Below, piece after piece: positions 52,203 to 60,642 of a stretch of DNA of 64,000 bases (positions are counted from its first letter, which is position 1; every line of letters begins with the position of its first letter). Source of the stretch: Pseudomonas gingeri (GTDB taxonomy: Bacteria > Pseudomonadota > Gammaproteobacteria > Pseudomonadales > Pseudomonadaceae); assembly GCF_013385635.1 (NCBI RefSeq), contig NZ_JACAPR010000013.1:62001-126000 (forward strand), given 5' to 3'. The position numbers were made by a program, and so were the translations under genes. The notes beneath the pieces were generated by a model, which worked only from the letters and a program-made list of their open reading frames with translations, was not told the origin of the DNA and ran no database searches.

Positions 52203-52239
52203 AAAAGCCCCATGGATCGTCGATCCATGGGGCTTTTTA
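52203..52239 (+). terminator. Terminator of gloA
   Basis: AAAAGCCCCATGGATCG is mirrored by CGATCCATGGGGCTTTTT, a long perfect stem ending in T residues, starting 16 bp after the gloA stop. It can act on both strands. Confidence 0.88.
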
Positions 52240-52250
52240 ATGCGCTATAT

Positions 52251-52357
52251 GATCGTTCCCACGCTCTGCGTGGGAATACAGCCCGTGACGCTCTGCGTCA
52301 CAGAAGCGGACGCAGAGCGTCCAGTGAGGCATTCCCACGCTCTGCGTGGGAACGATC
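52251..52357. repeat. REP/BIME-type inverted element, copy 4
   Basis: Same arms as the other three copies, with CACGCTCTGCGTGGG hairpins at both ends. It lies between convergent gloA and ahpF. Confidence 0.85.
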
Positions 52358-52378
52358 GGCAAGTTATGTAGCGTTCAA

Positions 52379-53944
52379 TCAGGCCGGAGCGGAGGTGCGG
52401 ATCAGGTGATCGAAGGCGCTCAACGAAGCCTTGGCCCCCTCGCCCACCGCGATCACGATCTGCTTGTACGGCACCGTGGTGACGTCACCGGCAGCGAAGA
52501 TACCCGGCAGCGAAGTCTCGCCGCGTGCATCGACAATGATCTCGCCCCGGGGCGACAACTCGACACTGCCCTTGAGCCAGTCGGTATTCGGCAGCAGACC
52601 GATCTGCACGAAGATACCTTCCAGTTCGATGGTGTTGAACTCACCGGAATCACGGTCCTTGTAGACCAGGCCGGTGACCTTCTGACCATCGCCCTTGACC
52701 TCACTGGTCAGAGCACTGGTGATGACATTGACGTTCGGCAGGCTGTAGAGCTTGCGTTGCAGTACAGCGTCGGCACGCAGCTTGCTGTCGAATTCCAGCA
52801 GCGTCACGTGGCTGACGATACCGGCCAGGTCGATGGCCGCCTCGACACCGGAGTTGCCGCCACCGATCACGGCGACACGCTTGCCCTTGAACAGCGGGCC
52901 ATCGCAGTGCGGGCAGAAGCACACACCCTTGGCCTTGTATTCCTGTTCACCTGGCACACCCATTTCACGCCAGCGGGCGCCGGTGGCGAGGATCACGGTC
53001 TTGGCCTTGAGGCTGGCACCACTTTCGAAGCGGACTTCGTGCAGCTCACCGGCATTCTTCGCCGGCACCAGGGCACTGGCACGCTGCAGGTTCATGATAT
53101 CGACGTCGTACTGGCGAACGTGCTCTTCCAGGGCGCTGGCCAGTTTCGGCCCTTCGGTTTCCTGGACCGAGATAAAGTTCTCGATCGCCATGGTGTCCAG
53201 CACCTGGCCACCGAAACGCTCGGCTGCGACACCGGTGCGGATACCTTTGCGGGCAGCGTAGATGGCTGCCGCGGCACCGGCCGGGCCACCGCCGACCACG
53301 AGGACGTCAAAGGCGTCCTTGGCGTTGAGTTTTTCCGCCTGTTTCTCGAGGGCGCCGGTGTCGAGCTTGCCGAGGATTTCCTCGAGGCCCATGCGGCCCT
53401 GGCCGAAATTCACGCCATTGAGGTAGACACTCGGTACGGCCATGATCTTGCGATCGTTGACTTCGTCCTGGAACAACGCGCCGTCGATGGCGACGTGACG
53501 GATGTTCGGGTTCAGCACCGCCATCAGGTTCAGCGCCTGGACCACGTCCGGGCAGTTCTGACAGGACAGCGAGAAGTAAGTCTCGAAGTTGAACTCGCCC
53601 TTGAGCGAACGGATCTGTTCGATCACTTCGACACTGGCCTTCGATGGGTGGCCGCCGACTTGCAGCAAGGCCAGCACCAGCGAAGTGAATTCGTGGCCCA
53701 TGGGGATGCCGGCGAAACGCAGGCTGATATCGGCTCCCGGGCGATTCAACGAGAACGATGGCTTGCGCGCATCGGTGCCGTTGTCCAACAAGGTGATCTG
53801 GGTGGAAAGACTGGCGACATCTTTGAGCAGCGCGAGCATTTCCTGAGATTTCGCGCCGTCATCAAGGGAGGCGACGATCTCGATCGGTTGCGTAACCCGT
53901 TCCAGGTACGACTTCAACTGGGCTTTAAGATTGGCGTCCAACAT
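52379..53944 (-). CDS. ahpF: Alkyl hydroperoxide reductase subunit F
   Basis: A 521-residue flavoprotein. An N-terminal thioredoxin-like tandem contains the CQNC redox pair (about Cys127-Cys130 region), and a C-terminal FAD/NADH pyridine-nucleotide oxidoreductase domain has GGGPAGAAAAIYAARKG for FAD and the CFCPHCDG redox pair. It passes electrons from NADH to AhpC to detoxify peroxides. It lies downstream of ahpC in the same direction, with a hairpin in the gap, so it may be partly independently expressed. Confidence 0.96.
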   Translation of the reverse strand: MLDANLKAQLKSYLERVTQPIEIVASLDDGAKSQEMLALLKDVASLSTQITLLDNGTDARKPSFSLNRPGADISLRFAGIPMGHEFTSLVLALLQVGGHPSKASVEVIEQIRSLKGEFNFETYFSLSCQNCPDVVQALNLMAVLNPNIRHVAIDGALFQDEVNDRKIMAVPSVYLNGVNFGQGRMGLEEILGKLDTGALEKQAEKLNAKDAFDVLVVGGGPAGAAAAIYAARKGIRTGVAAERFGGQVLDTMAIENFISVQETEGPKLASALEEHVRQYDVDIMNLQRASALVPAKNAGELHEVRFESGASLKAKTVILATGARWREMGVPGEQEYKAKGVCFCPHCDGPLFKGKRVAVIGGGNSGVEAAIDLAGIVSHVTLLEFDSKLRADAVLQRKLYSLPNVNVITSALTSEVKGDGQKVTGLVYKDRDSGEFNTIELEGIFVQIGLLPNTDWLKGSVELSPRGEIIVDARGETSLPGIFAAGDVTTVPYKQIVIAVGEGAKASLSAFDHLIRTSAPA

Positions 53945-53979
53945 GCGGGCGATTTCCCTTTTTCAATACGGTAGAAATA

Positions 53980-54014
53980 ACAACGCCCAGGTGATTACCA
54001 CCCGGGCGTTATTG
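53980..54014 (-). terminator. Hairpin between ahpC and ahpF
   Basis: On the minus strand AACGCCC and GGTG arms pair with CACC and GGGCGTT around a TAAT loop, followed by a T-rich TTGTTATTT tail. It lies after ahpC and could attenuate read-through into ahpF. Confidence 0.6.
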
Positions 54015-54069
54015 GGCGGTGCGGCTGACTTATGAAGTGCGGATGACCGCCCTTGGCTGACTCACTGGT

Positions 54070-54633
54070 TTAGATCTTGCCGACCAGGTCCAGGGACGGA
54101 GCCAGGGTGGCCTCGCCTTCCTGCCACTTGGCTGGGCAGACTTCACCCGGGTGGGCAGCCACGTACTGAGCGGCCTTGATCTTGCGCAGCAGCTCGGAAG
54201 CGTCACGGCCTACGCCGCCATCGTTGAGCTCAACGATCTTGATCTGGCCTTCTGGGTTGATCACGAAGGTGCCACGGTCTGCCAGGCCAGCTTCTTCGAT
54301 CAGTACGTCGAAGTTGCGGGAGATGGTCAGGGTCGGGTCGCCGATCATGGTGTACTGGATCTTGCCGATGGCTGGCGAAGTGTTGTGCCAGGCAGCGTGG
54401 GCGAAGTGGGTGTCGGTCGACACGCTGTAGATTTCAACGCCCAGTTTCTGGAACGCGTCGTAGTTGTCAGCCAGGTCTTCCAGTTCGGTCGGGCAAACGA
54501 AGGTGAAGTCGGCTGGGTAGAAGAACACTACCGACCATTTGCCTTTCAGGTCAGCGTCCGACACTTCGACGAAATTGCCGTTTTTGTAAGCGGTTGCTTT
54601 GAACGGTTTAACTTGGCTGTTGATGATAGGCAT
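54070..54633 (-). CDS. ahpC: Alkyl hydroperoxide reductase subunit C (2-Cys peroxiredoxin)
   Basis: A 187-residue typical 2-Cys peroxiredoxin. The peroxidatic Cys is in FTFVCPTELEDLAD (about residue 47) and the resolving Cys in GEVCPAKW (about 166). It reduces H2O2, peroxynitrite and organic hydroperoxides in the cytosol and is recycled by AhpF. Length and start match the family exactly. OxyR control is usual, but no full OxyR site was clear upstream. Confidence 0.97.
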   Translation of the reverse strand: MPIINSQVKPFKATAYKNGNFVEVSDADLKGKWSVVFFYPADFTFVCPTELEDLADNYDAFQKLGVEIYSVSTDTHFAHAAWHNTSPAIGKIQYTMIGDPTLTISRNFDVLIEEAGLADRGTFVINPEGQIKIVELNDGGVGRDASELLRKIKAAQYVAAHPGEVCPAKWQEGEATLAPSLDLVGKI

Positions 54634-54765
54634 CGTTGACTCTCCGTCAGGGGTTAAGAAGTTGATGGGAGAATCCTAGCCATTCTTTTGCGTTCTGGCT
54701 CATTGGCAAAGCTGATGCTCGCGATTGGTTTTCGCTATAAGCCTGCTGTATTAATAGAAGAAATC

Positions 54766-55710
54766 TTATGATCCTGGCTGGACCGTTTTTTCGCCGAGCA
54801 GCCCCATGCCGGCAAACGGGCTGGCCTCGACGTAGCGCATGGCCGATTTCAGGTCTTTCCAGCCGACATAACTCATCAGCGACTTGAGGTCCCAGCCGCT
54901 GCGATGGGCCCAGGTGGCAAAACCCCGGCGCAGGGAGTGGCTGGTGTAGTGCTCGGCGGCGATGCCGGCGCGCGCCAGGGCCTGGCGCAACAAAGGAATG
55001 ACGCTGTTGGCGTGTAGCCCCTCCTCGCCCAGGTTGCCCCAGCGATCAATGCCACGAAACACCGGGCCACGCACCAGCGCCGCGCAATTGATCCACTCGA
55101 TATAGGCCTGCACCGGACAGAGCCGTTGCAGGGCGGGAGTCTGATAGGTGCGCCCGAGGTTATCCCGGTCGTTTTTGCTGCGCGGCAGGTACAGGGTGAT
55201 ACCGGCTCCCGACTGCGCCAGTACGTGCTCGATCTCCAGCCGGCACAGCTCATCGCTGCGAAAGCCGCGCCAGAACCCCAGCAGGATCAGTGCCGCATCG
55301 CGCCGGGCCCGGAGCAATCGTGGTCGATCCTGCCGGGCCAACGCGGCCTGGACCTCGCTCTCCAGTGAAGCGATCACTTGCTCCAGATGCTGCAACTGCA
55401 AGGGCGCGGCCTGTTTTTCCTGCGCCGGATGCAGGGCGCGGATGCCCTTGAACACCTTGCGCACCACCGGCGCCTTGGTCGGATCGGCAAACCCTTGACT
55501 GCTGTGCCATTGGGCCAGGGCCGAAAGACGCAATTTGAGCGTATTGATCGAAAGCAGCCCGGCATGGGCCACCAGGTAACGCGCCACGCTGTCGCCGGTG
55601 GCCGGCAGGAATCCGCCCCAACTTACCTCGAAGTGCTCGATGGCAGCCCGATAGCTGCGACGGGTGTTGTCCCGCGTGGCGGCGTGCAGATAGCGATCCA
55701 GCTCGCTCAT
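54766..55710 (-). CDS. Tyrosine-type site-specific recombinase
   Basis: A 314-residue integrase. The SAM-like core-binding domain (about residues 1-100) precedes the catalytic domain with Arg151 (GFRSDELC), a Lys near 180 (RSKND), His258-x-x-Arg261 (HSLRRG), Trp284 (VGWKD) and nucleophile Tyr293 (AMRYVEAS). The full active-site set is present. The start at 55710 is preferred; the extra 20 residues to 55770 lie in the divergent promoter region. It is divergent from a KfrA-like gene with no phage or element genes around. It may be a resident recombinase or a remnant of an integrated element. Confidence 0.85.
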   Translation of the reverse strand: MSELDRYLHAATRDNTRRSYRAAIEHFEVSWGGFLPATGDSVARYLVAHAGLLSINTLKLRLSALAQWHSSQGFADPTKAPVVRKVFKGIRALHPAQEKQAAPLQLQHLEQVIASLESEVQAALARQDRPRLLRARRDAALILLGFWRGFRSDELCRLEIEHVLAQSGAGITLYLPRSKNDRDNLGRTYQTPALQRLCPVQAYIEWINCAALVRGPVFRGIDRWGNLGEEGLHANSVIPLLRQALARAGIAAEHYTSHSLRRGFATWAHRSGWDLKSLMSYVGWKDLKSAMRYVEASPFAGMGLLGEKTVQPGS

Positions 55711-55812
55711 GGGCAGATATTCCAGAGGTGTACGCAAAGAGCCGTTTGAAAATTGAAAACCGCCTCTCACAAGGGGTAATACCAGTATATCCCATGTTAT
55801 TAACGATCAATA

Positions 55813-55840
55813 TTGGCTTATCATTTTTTAGTGATATGCT
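55813..55840 (+). promoter_or_regulatory. Candidate promoter of the KfrA-like gene
   Basis: TTGGCT (55813-55818) and TATGCT (55835-55840) are spaced 16 bp and lie 48 bp before the start codon in a markedly AT-rich divergent region. Confidence 0.45.
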
Positions 55841-55887
55841 ATGTAAATACAGGCTACATACTACAGTACGAAATCGTAGGAGAAGAC

Positions 55888-56871
55888 ATGGCTCGCGGCG
55901 GCGTGAACAAGGCGGTGGTGCAAACCGCGCGATTGGCGATCCTCGCCCGTGGCGAAAACCCCAGCATTGATGCGGTACGTATCGAAATGGGCAATACGGG
56001 CTCGAAAACCACCATCCATCGCTACCTGAAGGAACTGGCCGAAAGCGACCAACGCCTGGCGGTGCCCCAGGAGGATCTCGAGGAAGAGCTGGCCGCGTTG
56101 GTCGCCCGCCTCGCCCAGCGCCTGCAGGAACAGGCCCGGGAACCGCTGGAACGGTCCGAAACCCGCTGGCAGGAACAGCAGGCCCAATGGCAGGTGCAAC
56201 TGGCGGAGACCACGCAGAAGCTGGAGCAGCTCCAGCAGCAGTTCGAGGTCCAGGCGGCGGCCCTGGAACAGGAGTCCCAGGACCTGCAGACCACCCGCTC
56301 CATGCTGCAGACCGAACAGACCCGCAATGCCGGCCTGAGCCAGGCCCTCAGCGACAGCGAGCTGCGCCTCAAGGACAAGGAAGAACAGATCCGCTCGCTG
56401 GAAGACAAGCACCAGCATGCCCGTGACGCTCTGGAGCACTTCCGCAGTGCCGCCAAAGAGCAACGTGAGCAGGAACAGCGGCGCCATGAAGGGCAATTGC
56501 AACAGGTGCAGATGGAGTTGCGCCAGGCCCAGCAGAGCGCGCTGGTGCGCCAGGATGAAATCACCCAGTTGCACCGCGACAACGAGCGCCTGCTGGCAGA
56601 AAGCCGTGGGCTGATGAAGGAACTGAAACAGTCCCAGGAGCAACTGCACAAGGCGGCCAAACGCGAGGAACAGCTACTGGACCGCGCGATCCAGCTGGAA
56701 AGCGAGCGCACCCTCCTCCAGGAGCGCCTGCGGGTGGCCCAGCAGGCCACGGAGACACTCCGGCAGACCAGCGACGAGCAACGCACGACCACCCAGACCC
56801 TGGAACTCAAGCTCCTGGAAGTCGAAGCGGCACTCGACCAGGCCCGGGCCGCCCTTGCGCCACAACCCTGA
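55888..56871 (+). CDS. KfrA-type DNA-binding coiled-coil protein
   Basis: A 327-residue protein. The KfrA N-terminal DNA-binding domain (about residues 3-75: NKAVVQTARLAILARGENPS, then TGSKTTIHRYLKELAES) is followed by a very long Gln/Glu-rich alpha-helical coiled coil to the end. KfrA proteins are plasmid-borne repressors and partition helpers, and chromosomal versions are little studied. TAGGAG lies six bases before the ATG at 55888, so the longer frame from 55813 is unlikely. Divergent from the tyrosine recombinase, it probably represses the shared promoter region. Confidence 0.84.
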   Translation: MARGGVNKAVVQTARLAILARGENPSIDAVRIEMGNTGSKTTIHRYLKELAESDQRLAVPQEDLEEELAALVARLAQRLQEQAREPLERSETRWQEQQAQWQVQLAETTQKLEQLQQQFEVQAAALEQESQDLQTTRSMLQTEQTRNAGLSQALSDSELRLKDKEEQIRSLEDKHQHARDALEHFRSAAKEQREQEQRRHEGQLQQVQMELRQAQQSALVRQDEITQLHRDNERLLAESRGLMKELKQSQEQLHKAAKREEQLLDRAIQLESERTLLQERLRVAQQATETLRQTSDEQRTTTQTLELKLLEVEAALDQARAALAPQP

Positions 56872-56874
56872 TCC

Positions 56875-58878
56875 TCAGGCCTTGCGCCGATAGAGCATCA
56901 ACAGCACCAGGTACGGTCCGCCCAACAGGGTGGCCGTCAGCCCGGCGGGCATTTGCTGCGGGAAGATCAACTGCCTGCCCAGCCACTCCGCGACGATCAT
57001 CAGGATCACGCCAAATACCGCAGCGGCCCATAGCTGTTGCAGCGGCTGGCGTGCCCCCACCAGCCGGGCAATATGCGGCGCCAGCAGGCCGATAAAGGAC
57101 AACGGCCCCACCAGCAGGGTCGCCATGGTGGTCAACACACCGGCGAACAGCAGAATCAGCAAACGTGCACGGGCCACCGGCACGCCGACACTCGCCGCCG
57201 CGCCCTCGCCCAGCGAAAACGCCTTGAGCCAGCGCGAGAACAGCGGCGCCAGGCACAGGCCCAGCAGCAATAGCGCGGCGGCGGCCCAGGCCAGGGTCGA
57301 GGGAATGTAGTAGATCGACCCCGTCACCAATTGCAGCATCAATGCCGCGCGGGGATCGCCGCTGGCCAGGGTCGCACTGACCATGGCCTGGAACCAGGCA
57401 CTCACCGCGACACCGATCAGCAGCAGGCGTTGCGGGGTAAAGGCGCCCCGCCCCAGCCACAGCAGCCCGGCCAGGGCGAGCAGCGAACCGCTCAGGCAGG
57501 CGCCGAAGAGGATGGCCGGGGACGGCTGGCTGACCATGAAGACTGCGACAACTATTCCCATGGCTCCGCCGGAGCTGACCCCAAGCAGATCGGGACTGGC
57601 CATCGGGTTGGCCGTGGCACGCTGCAGCAAGGTCCCGGCCAACGCCAGCAGCCCCCCGGCCGCCGCGGCGATCACGCTATGGGGCAACTGCCAGAACAGC
57701 AGCGCCTGCACCTGGGCCGGACTCGCGATATGCCAGCCCTCCAGTCCCCGGGACACGGCAAACGACAGGAACAGACCGACGAGCAGCAGCGTCGCCAGCC
57801 CCCAGCCGCGTGTCGACGTGAAACCCTTGCCGTTCGGCCAGTTGGGTTTCCACTGACCGGCAATGCCGCTGCGCAGGCGAGGCAGCATGGCAATCAGCAA
57901 CGGCACGCCGAGCAATGAGGTGACGGTGCCGGTCGGAATCAGGTGAGCCGAAAACGAGTCCGTGGTCGACAGCAGCAGGACAACCTGGTCGGTGGCCCAC
58001 AAGATGGCCGCGCCGATCCCGCTCGACCACCACAGGCGCTGGTACAGGGTTCGCGCACCGAGCAAGCGGGCCAACGCGGGCGCCGCCAGGCCGAGAAAAC
58101 CGATCACACCCACCTGCGCCACCACCAGGGCTGTCAGCACCACCGCTACCAGCAGAGCGAGCAGACGCGTGCGCCCAACCTTCGCTCCGAGGCTGCGGGC
58201 GGTGCTTTCGCCGCTGTCGAGCAACACCAGCGGCCGCCGGATAACCCACACGGCCAGCGCACAGGCCAGCAACCCAATCGCCAGGTGTCGACCGGGTTGC
58301 CAGCCGGCCTGTTCCAACGCGCCGCCGCCCCAGATCTGCAAGCCGAGCAGAAAGTCGAAGTGCACCAACGCGATCGCCAGGCTGACCGCGCCGCAGTAGA
58401 GATTGACCACCATGCCCGAGAGGATCACCGCCATCGGCGACAACCGTTGGGGCCAGGCCAATGCCAGCACCACCAGCACCGCCAGCGCACCGCCGCCGAG
58501 GGCCACCAGTTCGCGCCCGCCGCCCCAGCCCTCGGGGGCGTAGAGGGTATAGAGCGCCAATGCCAGATAAGCGCCGGGAAAAATACCCAGGGTCATCGGC
58601 TCGGCCAACGGATTGCGCAGCACCTGTTGTATCAACGTACCGGCCAGGCCCAGCGCCGCGCCACACAACAGCGCCATCGCGACGCGGGGCAACAGCGATT
58701 CGTGCAGCAGCACCTGGGACAGGTCACGGGGATCCGGGTGCAGCAATGCTGCCAACCAAGGCCGGCTTCCCAGCATCGCACCCACTTGCAGGGCGGCCAG
58801 GACAACGGCCAGCGCCAACAGGCCGCACACCAGCCACAGGCAACCCCGAGGGACAAAAGACAGACGAACACTAGACAC
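56875..58878 (-). CDS. fhuB: FhuB-like double-length iron-hydroxamate permease
   Basis: A 667-residue FecCD-family permease formed by two fused halves (about residues 10-330 and 345-665), each with about ten helices. The duplication is the FhuB hallmark. It moves ferric hydroxamate siderophores across the inner membrane with an FhuC ATPase. The GTG at 58878 was chosen because AGGAG lies seven bases upstream and it overlaps the FhuD-like stop by 8 bp; the ATG at 58959 would extend inside that gene. Confidence 0.88.
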   Translation of the reverse strand: MSSVRLSFVPRGCLWLVCGLLALAVVLAALQVGAMLGSRPWLAALLHPDPRDLSQVLLHESLLPRVAMALLCGAALGLAGTLIQQVLRNPLAEPMTLGIFPGAYLALALYTLYAPEGWGGGRELVALGGGALAVLVVLALAWPQRLSPMAVILSGMVVNLYCGAVSLAIALVHFDFLLGLQIWGGGALEQAGWQPGRHLAIGLLACALAVWVIRRPLVLLDSGESTARSLGAKVGRTRLLALLVAVVLTALVVAQVGVIGFLGLAAPALARLLGARTLYQRLWWSSGIGAAILWATDQVVLLLSTTDSFSAHLIPTGTVTSLLGVPLLIAMLPRLRSGIAGQWKPNWPNGKGFTSTRGWGLATLLLVGLFLSFAVSRGLEGWHIASPAQVQALLFWQLPHSVIAAAAGGLLALAGTLLQRATANPMASPDLLGVSSGGAMGIVVAVFMVSQPSPAILFGACLSGSLLALAGLLWLGRGAFTPQRLLLIGVAVSAWFQAMVSATLASGDPRAALMLQLVTGSIYYIPSTLAWAAAALLLLGLCLAPLFSRWLKAFSLGEGAAASVGVPVARARLLILLFAGVLTTMATLLVGPLSFIGLLAPHIARLVGARQPLQQLWAAAVFGVILMIVAEWLGRQLIFPQQMPAGLTATLLGGPYLVLLMLYRRKA

Positions 58879-59818
58879 TGGCAGGCTCCTGATGGGCCGT
58901 TCGATACAAGGCCACCGCCACCGCACGGGCGAAACGTTGCAGCGACACCAGGCCGCCATAGGGTGCGATCACTGGCAGGCGCGCGACACGCCCCTCGCGC
59001 ACACAAGGCATGGCCCGCCAGACCGGGCTTTGTTGCAGGGCCGCCTGTACGTTCGATGCCACCGGCCCGACCAGCAGCAGGTTGGCCTCGGGAACACCGG
59101 CAAGCCGCTGCAAGGGCACCAGGGCATACCCGGCCGAATTGCTGCTCCAGCCGCCAGCCCCGACATCGACCGGATGGGCCGCATTGCTCACGCCAATCCT
59201 TGCCAGCACCGTATCGAACAGGCTGCCGGCGCCGTACACCCGCAGATGGTATTCATCCACCGCATCGGCAACGAAGGTCGGCCTTGTGGTAACAGCGGGC
59301 TGCACGGCCAGACAGCGGCTTACCGTTTCGAAGACCTGTTCGGTTTCGGCAAGCAGAGACTCGGCGCGCGGGAGGCAATCGAGCACCCGGGCCATCCGCC
59401 GGGTTTCCTGTTGCAGGGCCGGATAAGGCCGTGCGGTGCTCATGTAAGCACCGAACGTGACCGTCGGCGCCAGGCGTTCGAGCATCGGCTTCAAGCCAAT
59501 ATGCCCGGGTGTCAGGATCAGCAGGTCGGGCGTCAGTTGCCGAAGCAGTTCGAAGCTGGGCTGGTACAGCAGACCGATATCGACCACCCCCTCGGGCAAA
59601 GGCGGCTCGACAATGGTCCGGGTGTACCAGTCGGGCAGCGGCAAGGCGATAGGCGCATGTCCCAGCGCCAGCAGTGTTTCGGCCAGCTCCCAGCTCAGCG
59701 GAATGATCCTTGAGGGCGTCGGGGGCTGCATCGAAGCCCATGGACGGTTCATCCACAGTGCCGGCGGCGCACTGGCCATCCATTGCAGGATACGCCGACG
59801 ACTTAGCTGCGCACTCAT
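58871..59818 (-). CDS. fhuD: FhuD-like ferric-siderophore binding protein
   Basis: A 315-residue periplasmic binding protein with a twin-arginine signal (SRRRILQWM). FhuD-type features include IIPLSWELAETLLALGHAPI near the mature start and LLYQPSFELLRQLTPDLLIL in the first lobe, then a long helix linker. It delivers ferric hydroxamates to the FhuB-like permease. It overlaps the ATPase gene by 4 bp and the permease gene by 8 bp. Confidence 0.85.
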   Translation of the reverse strand: MSAQLSRRRILQWMASAPPALWMNRPWASMQPPTPSRIIPLSWELAETLLALGHAPIALPLPDWYTRTIVEPPLPEGVVDIGLLYQPSFELLRQLTPDLLILTPGHIGLKPMLERLAPTVTFGAYMSTARPYPALQQETRRMARVLDCLPRAESLLAETEQVFETVSRCLAVQPAVTTRPTFVADAVDEYHLRVYGAGSLFDTVLARIGVSNAAHPVDVGAGGWSSNSAGYALVPLQRLAGVPEANLLLVGPVASNVQAALQQSPVWRAMPCVREGRVARLPVIAPYGGLVSLQRFARAVAVALYRTAHQEPASV

Positions 59819-60642
59819 CGCGCAAAACCTATCAGGCGCCCGCTGGCGGGATCGGTCACCACCCCCATCGGCACACCGTAGACCTGTTCGAGATGCCTCT
59901 CCTGAAGCATGTCGCCCGCGCTGATCTGCAATTGCAGGCGCCCTTCACGCAAGGCAATGATCTCGTCACAGAAACGGGCGGCCATATTGACATCGTGGAG
60001 GATGATCACCGCGCCCATGCCGCGCTGCCGGCAGAGGTCGCGGACCAGTTCGAGCACCGCCAGTTGATGGCCGATATCGAGGGCCGAGGTGGGTTCGTCG
60101 AGCAGCATGCAGCGACAGTTCTGCGCCACCAGCATCGCAATCCACGCCCGCTGACGCTCGCCACCGGAGAGACTGTCCACGGGGCGCTCGGCATACTGCG
60201 CGACATCGGTGGCCAGCATCGCCTGTTCCACCCAATCGCGATCCTCGGCGCCAAACCGACCGAGGGCGCCGTGCCAGGGATGTCGCCCCAGCGCCACCAG
60301 TTCCCGCACCAGCAGGCCATCGACCTCGGGCGGCTGCTGCGGCAGGTAGGCGATCTGTCGGGCAAAGGCCCGCGACGACCAGCCGTGCAGCGGTTTATCG
60401 CCCAGTTGCAGGGAACCGGCGCTGGCCGTCTGTTGCCGGGCCAGCAGCTTGAGCAAGGTCGACTTGCCGGAGCCGTTATGCCCGATCAGGCCATAGATGC
60501 GGCCTTGCTCGAGGCGCAGGTCCATGGGGTGCAACAAGGTCCGGGTACCGACCTTCACGCTGGCACCGTCCAGCCGGAACAGACCCGGCCCCTGAAGCGT
60601 CCCGGGGGCTTCGACGATGGGACTCGACTCAAGCATGCTCAT
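59815..60642 (-). CDS. fhuC: FhuC-like siderophore ABC ATPase
   Basis: A 275-residue ATPase with Walker A GHNGSGKST, signature LSGGERQRA and Walker B CMLLDEPTSALD, in the order of FepC/FhuC proteins. It powers the FhuB-like permease. Its ATG at 60642 overlaps the exporter stop (ATGA), so the importer and exporter genes are translationally linked. Confidence 0.88.
   Translation of the reverse strand: MSMLESSPIVEAPGTLQGPGLFRLDGASVKVGTRTLLHPMDLRLEQGRIYGLIGHNGSGKSTLLKLLARQQTASAGSLQLGDKPLHGWSSRAFARQIAYLPQQPPEVDGLLVRELVALGRHPWHGALGRFGAEDRDWVEQAMLATDVAQYAERPVDSLSGGERQRAWIAMLVAQNCRCMLLDEPTSALDIGHQLAVLELVRDLCRQRGMGAVIILHDVNMAARFCDEIIALREGRLQLQISAGDMLQERHLEQVYGVPMGVVTDPASGRLIGFAR

Noticed and set aside
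54731..54746. Partial OxyR-like ATTG-N7-CTAT upstream of ahpC
   Set aside because: Only one half-pair fits and the second pair is out of phase, so a full OxyR site is not supported.
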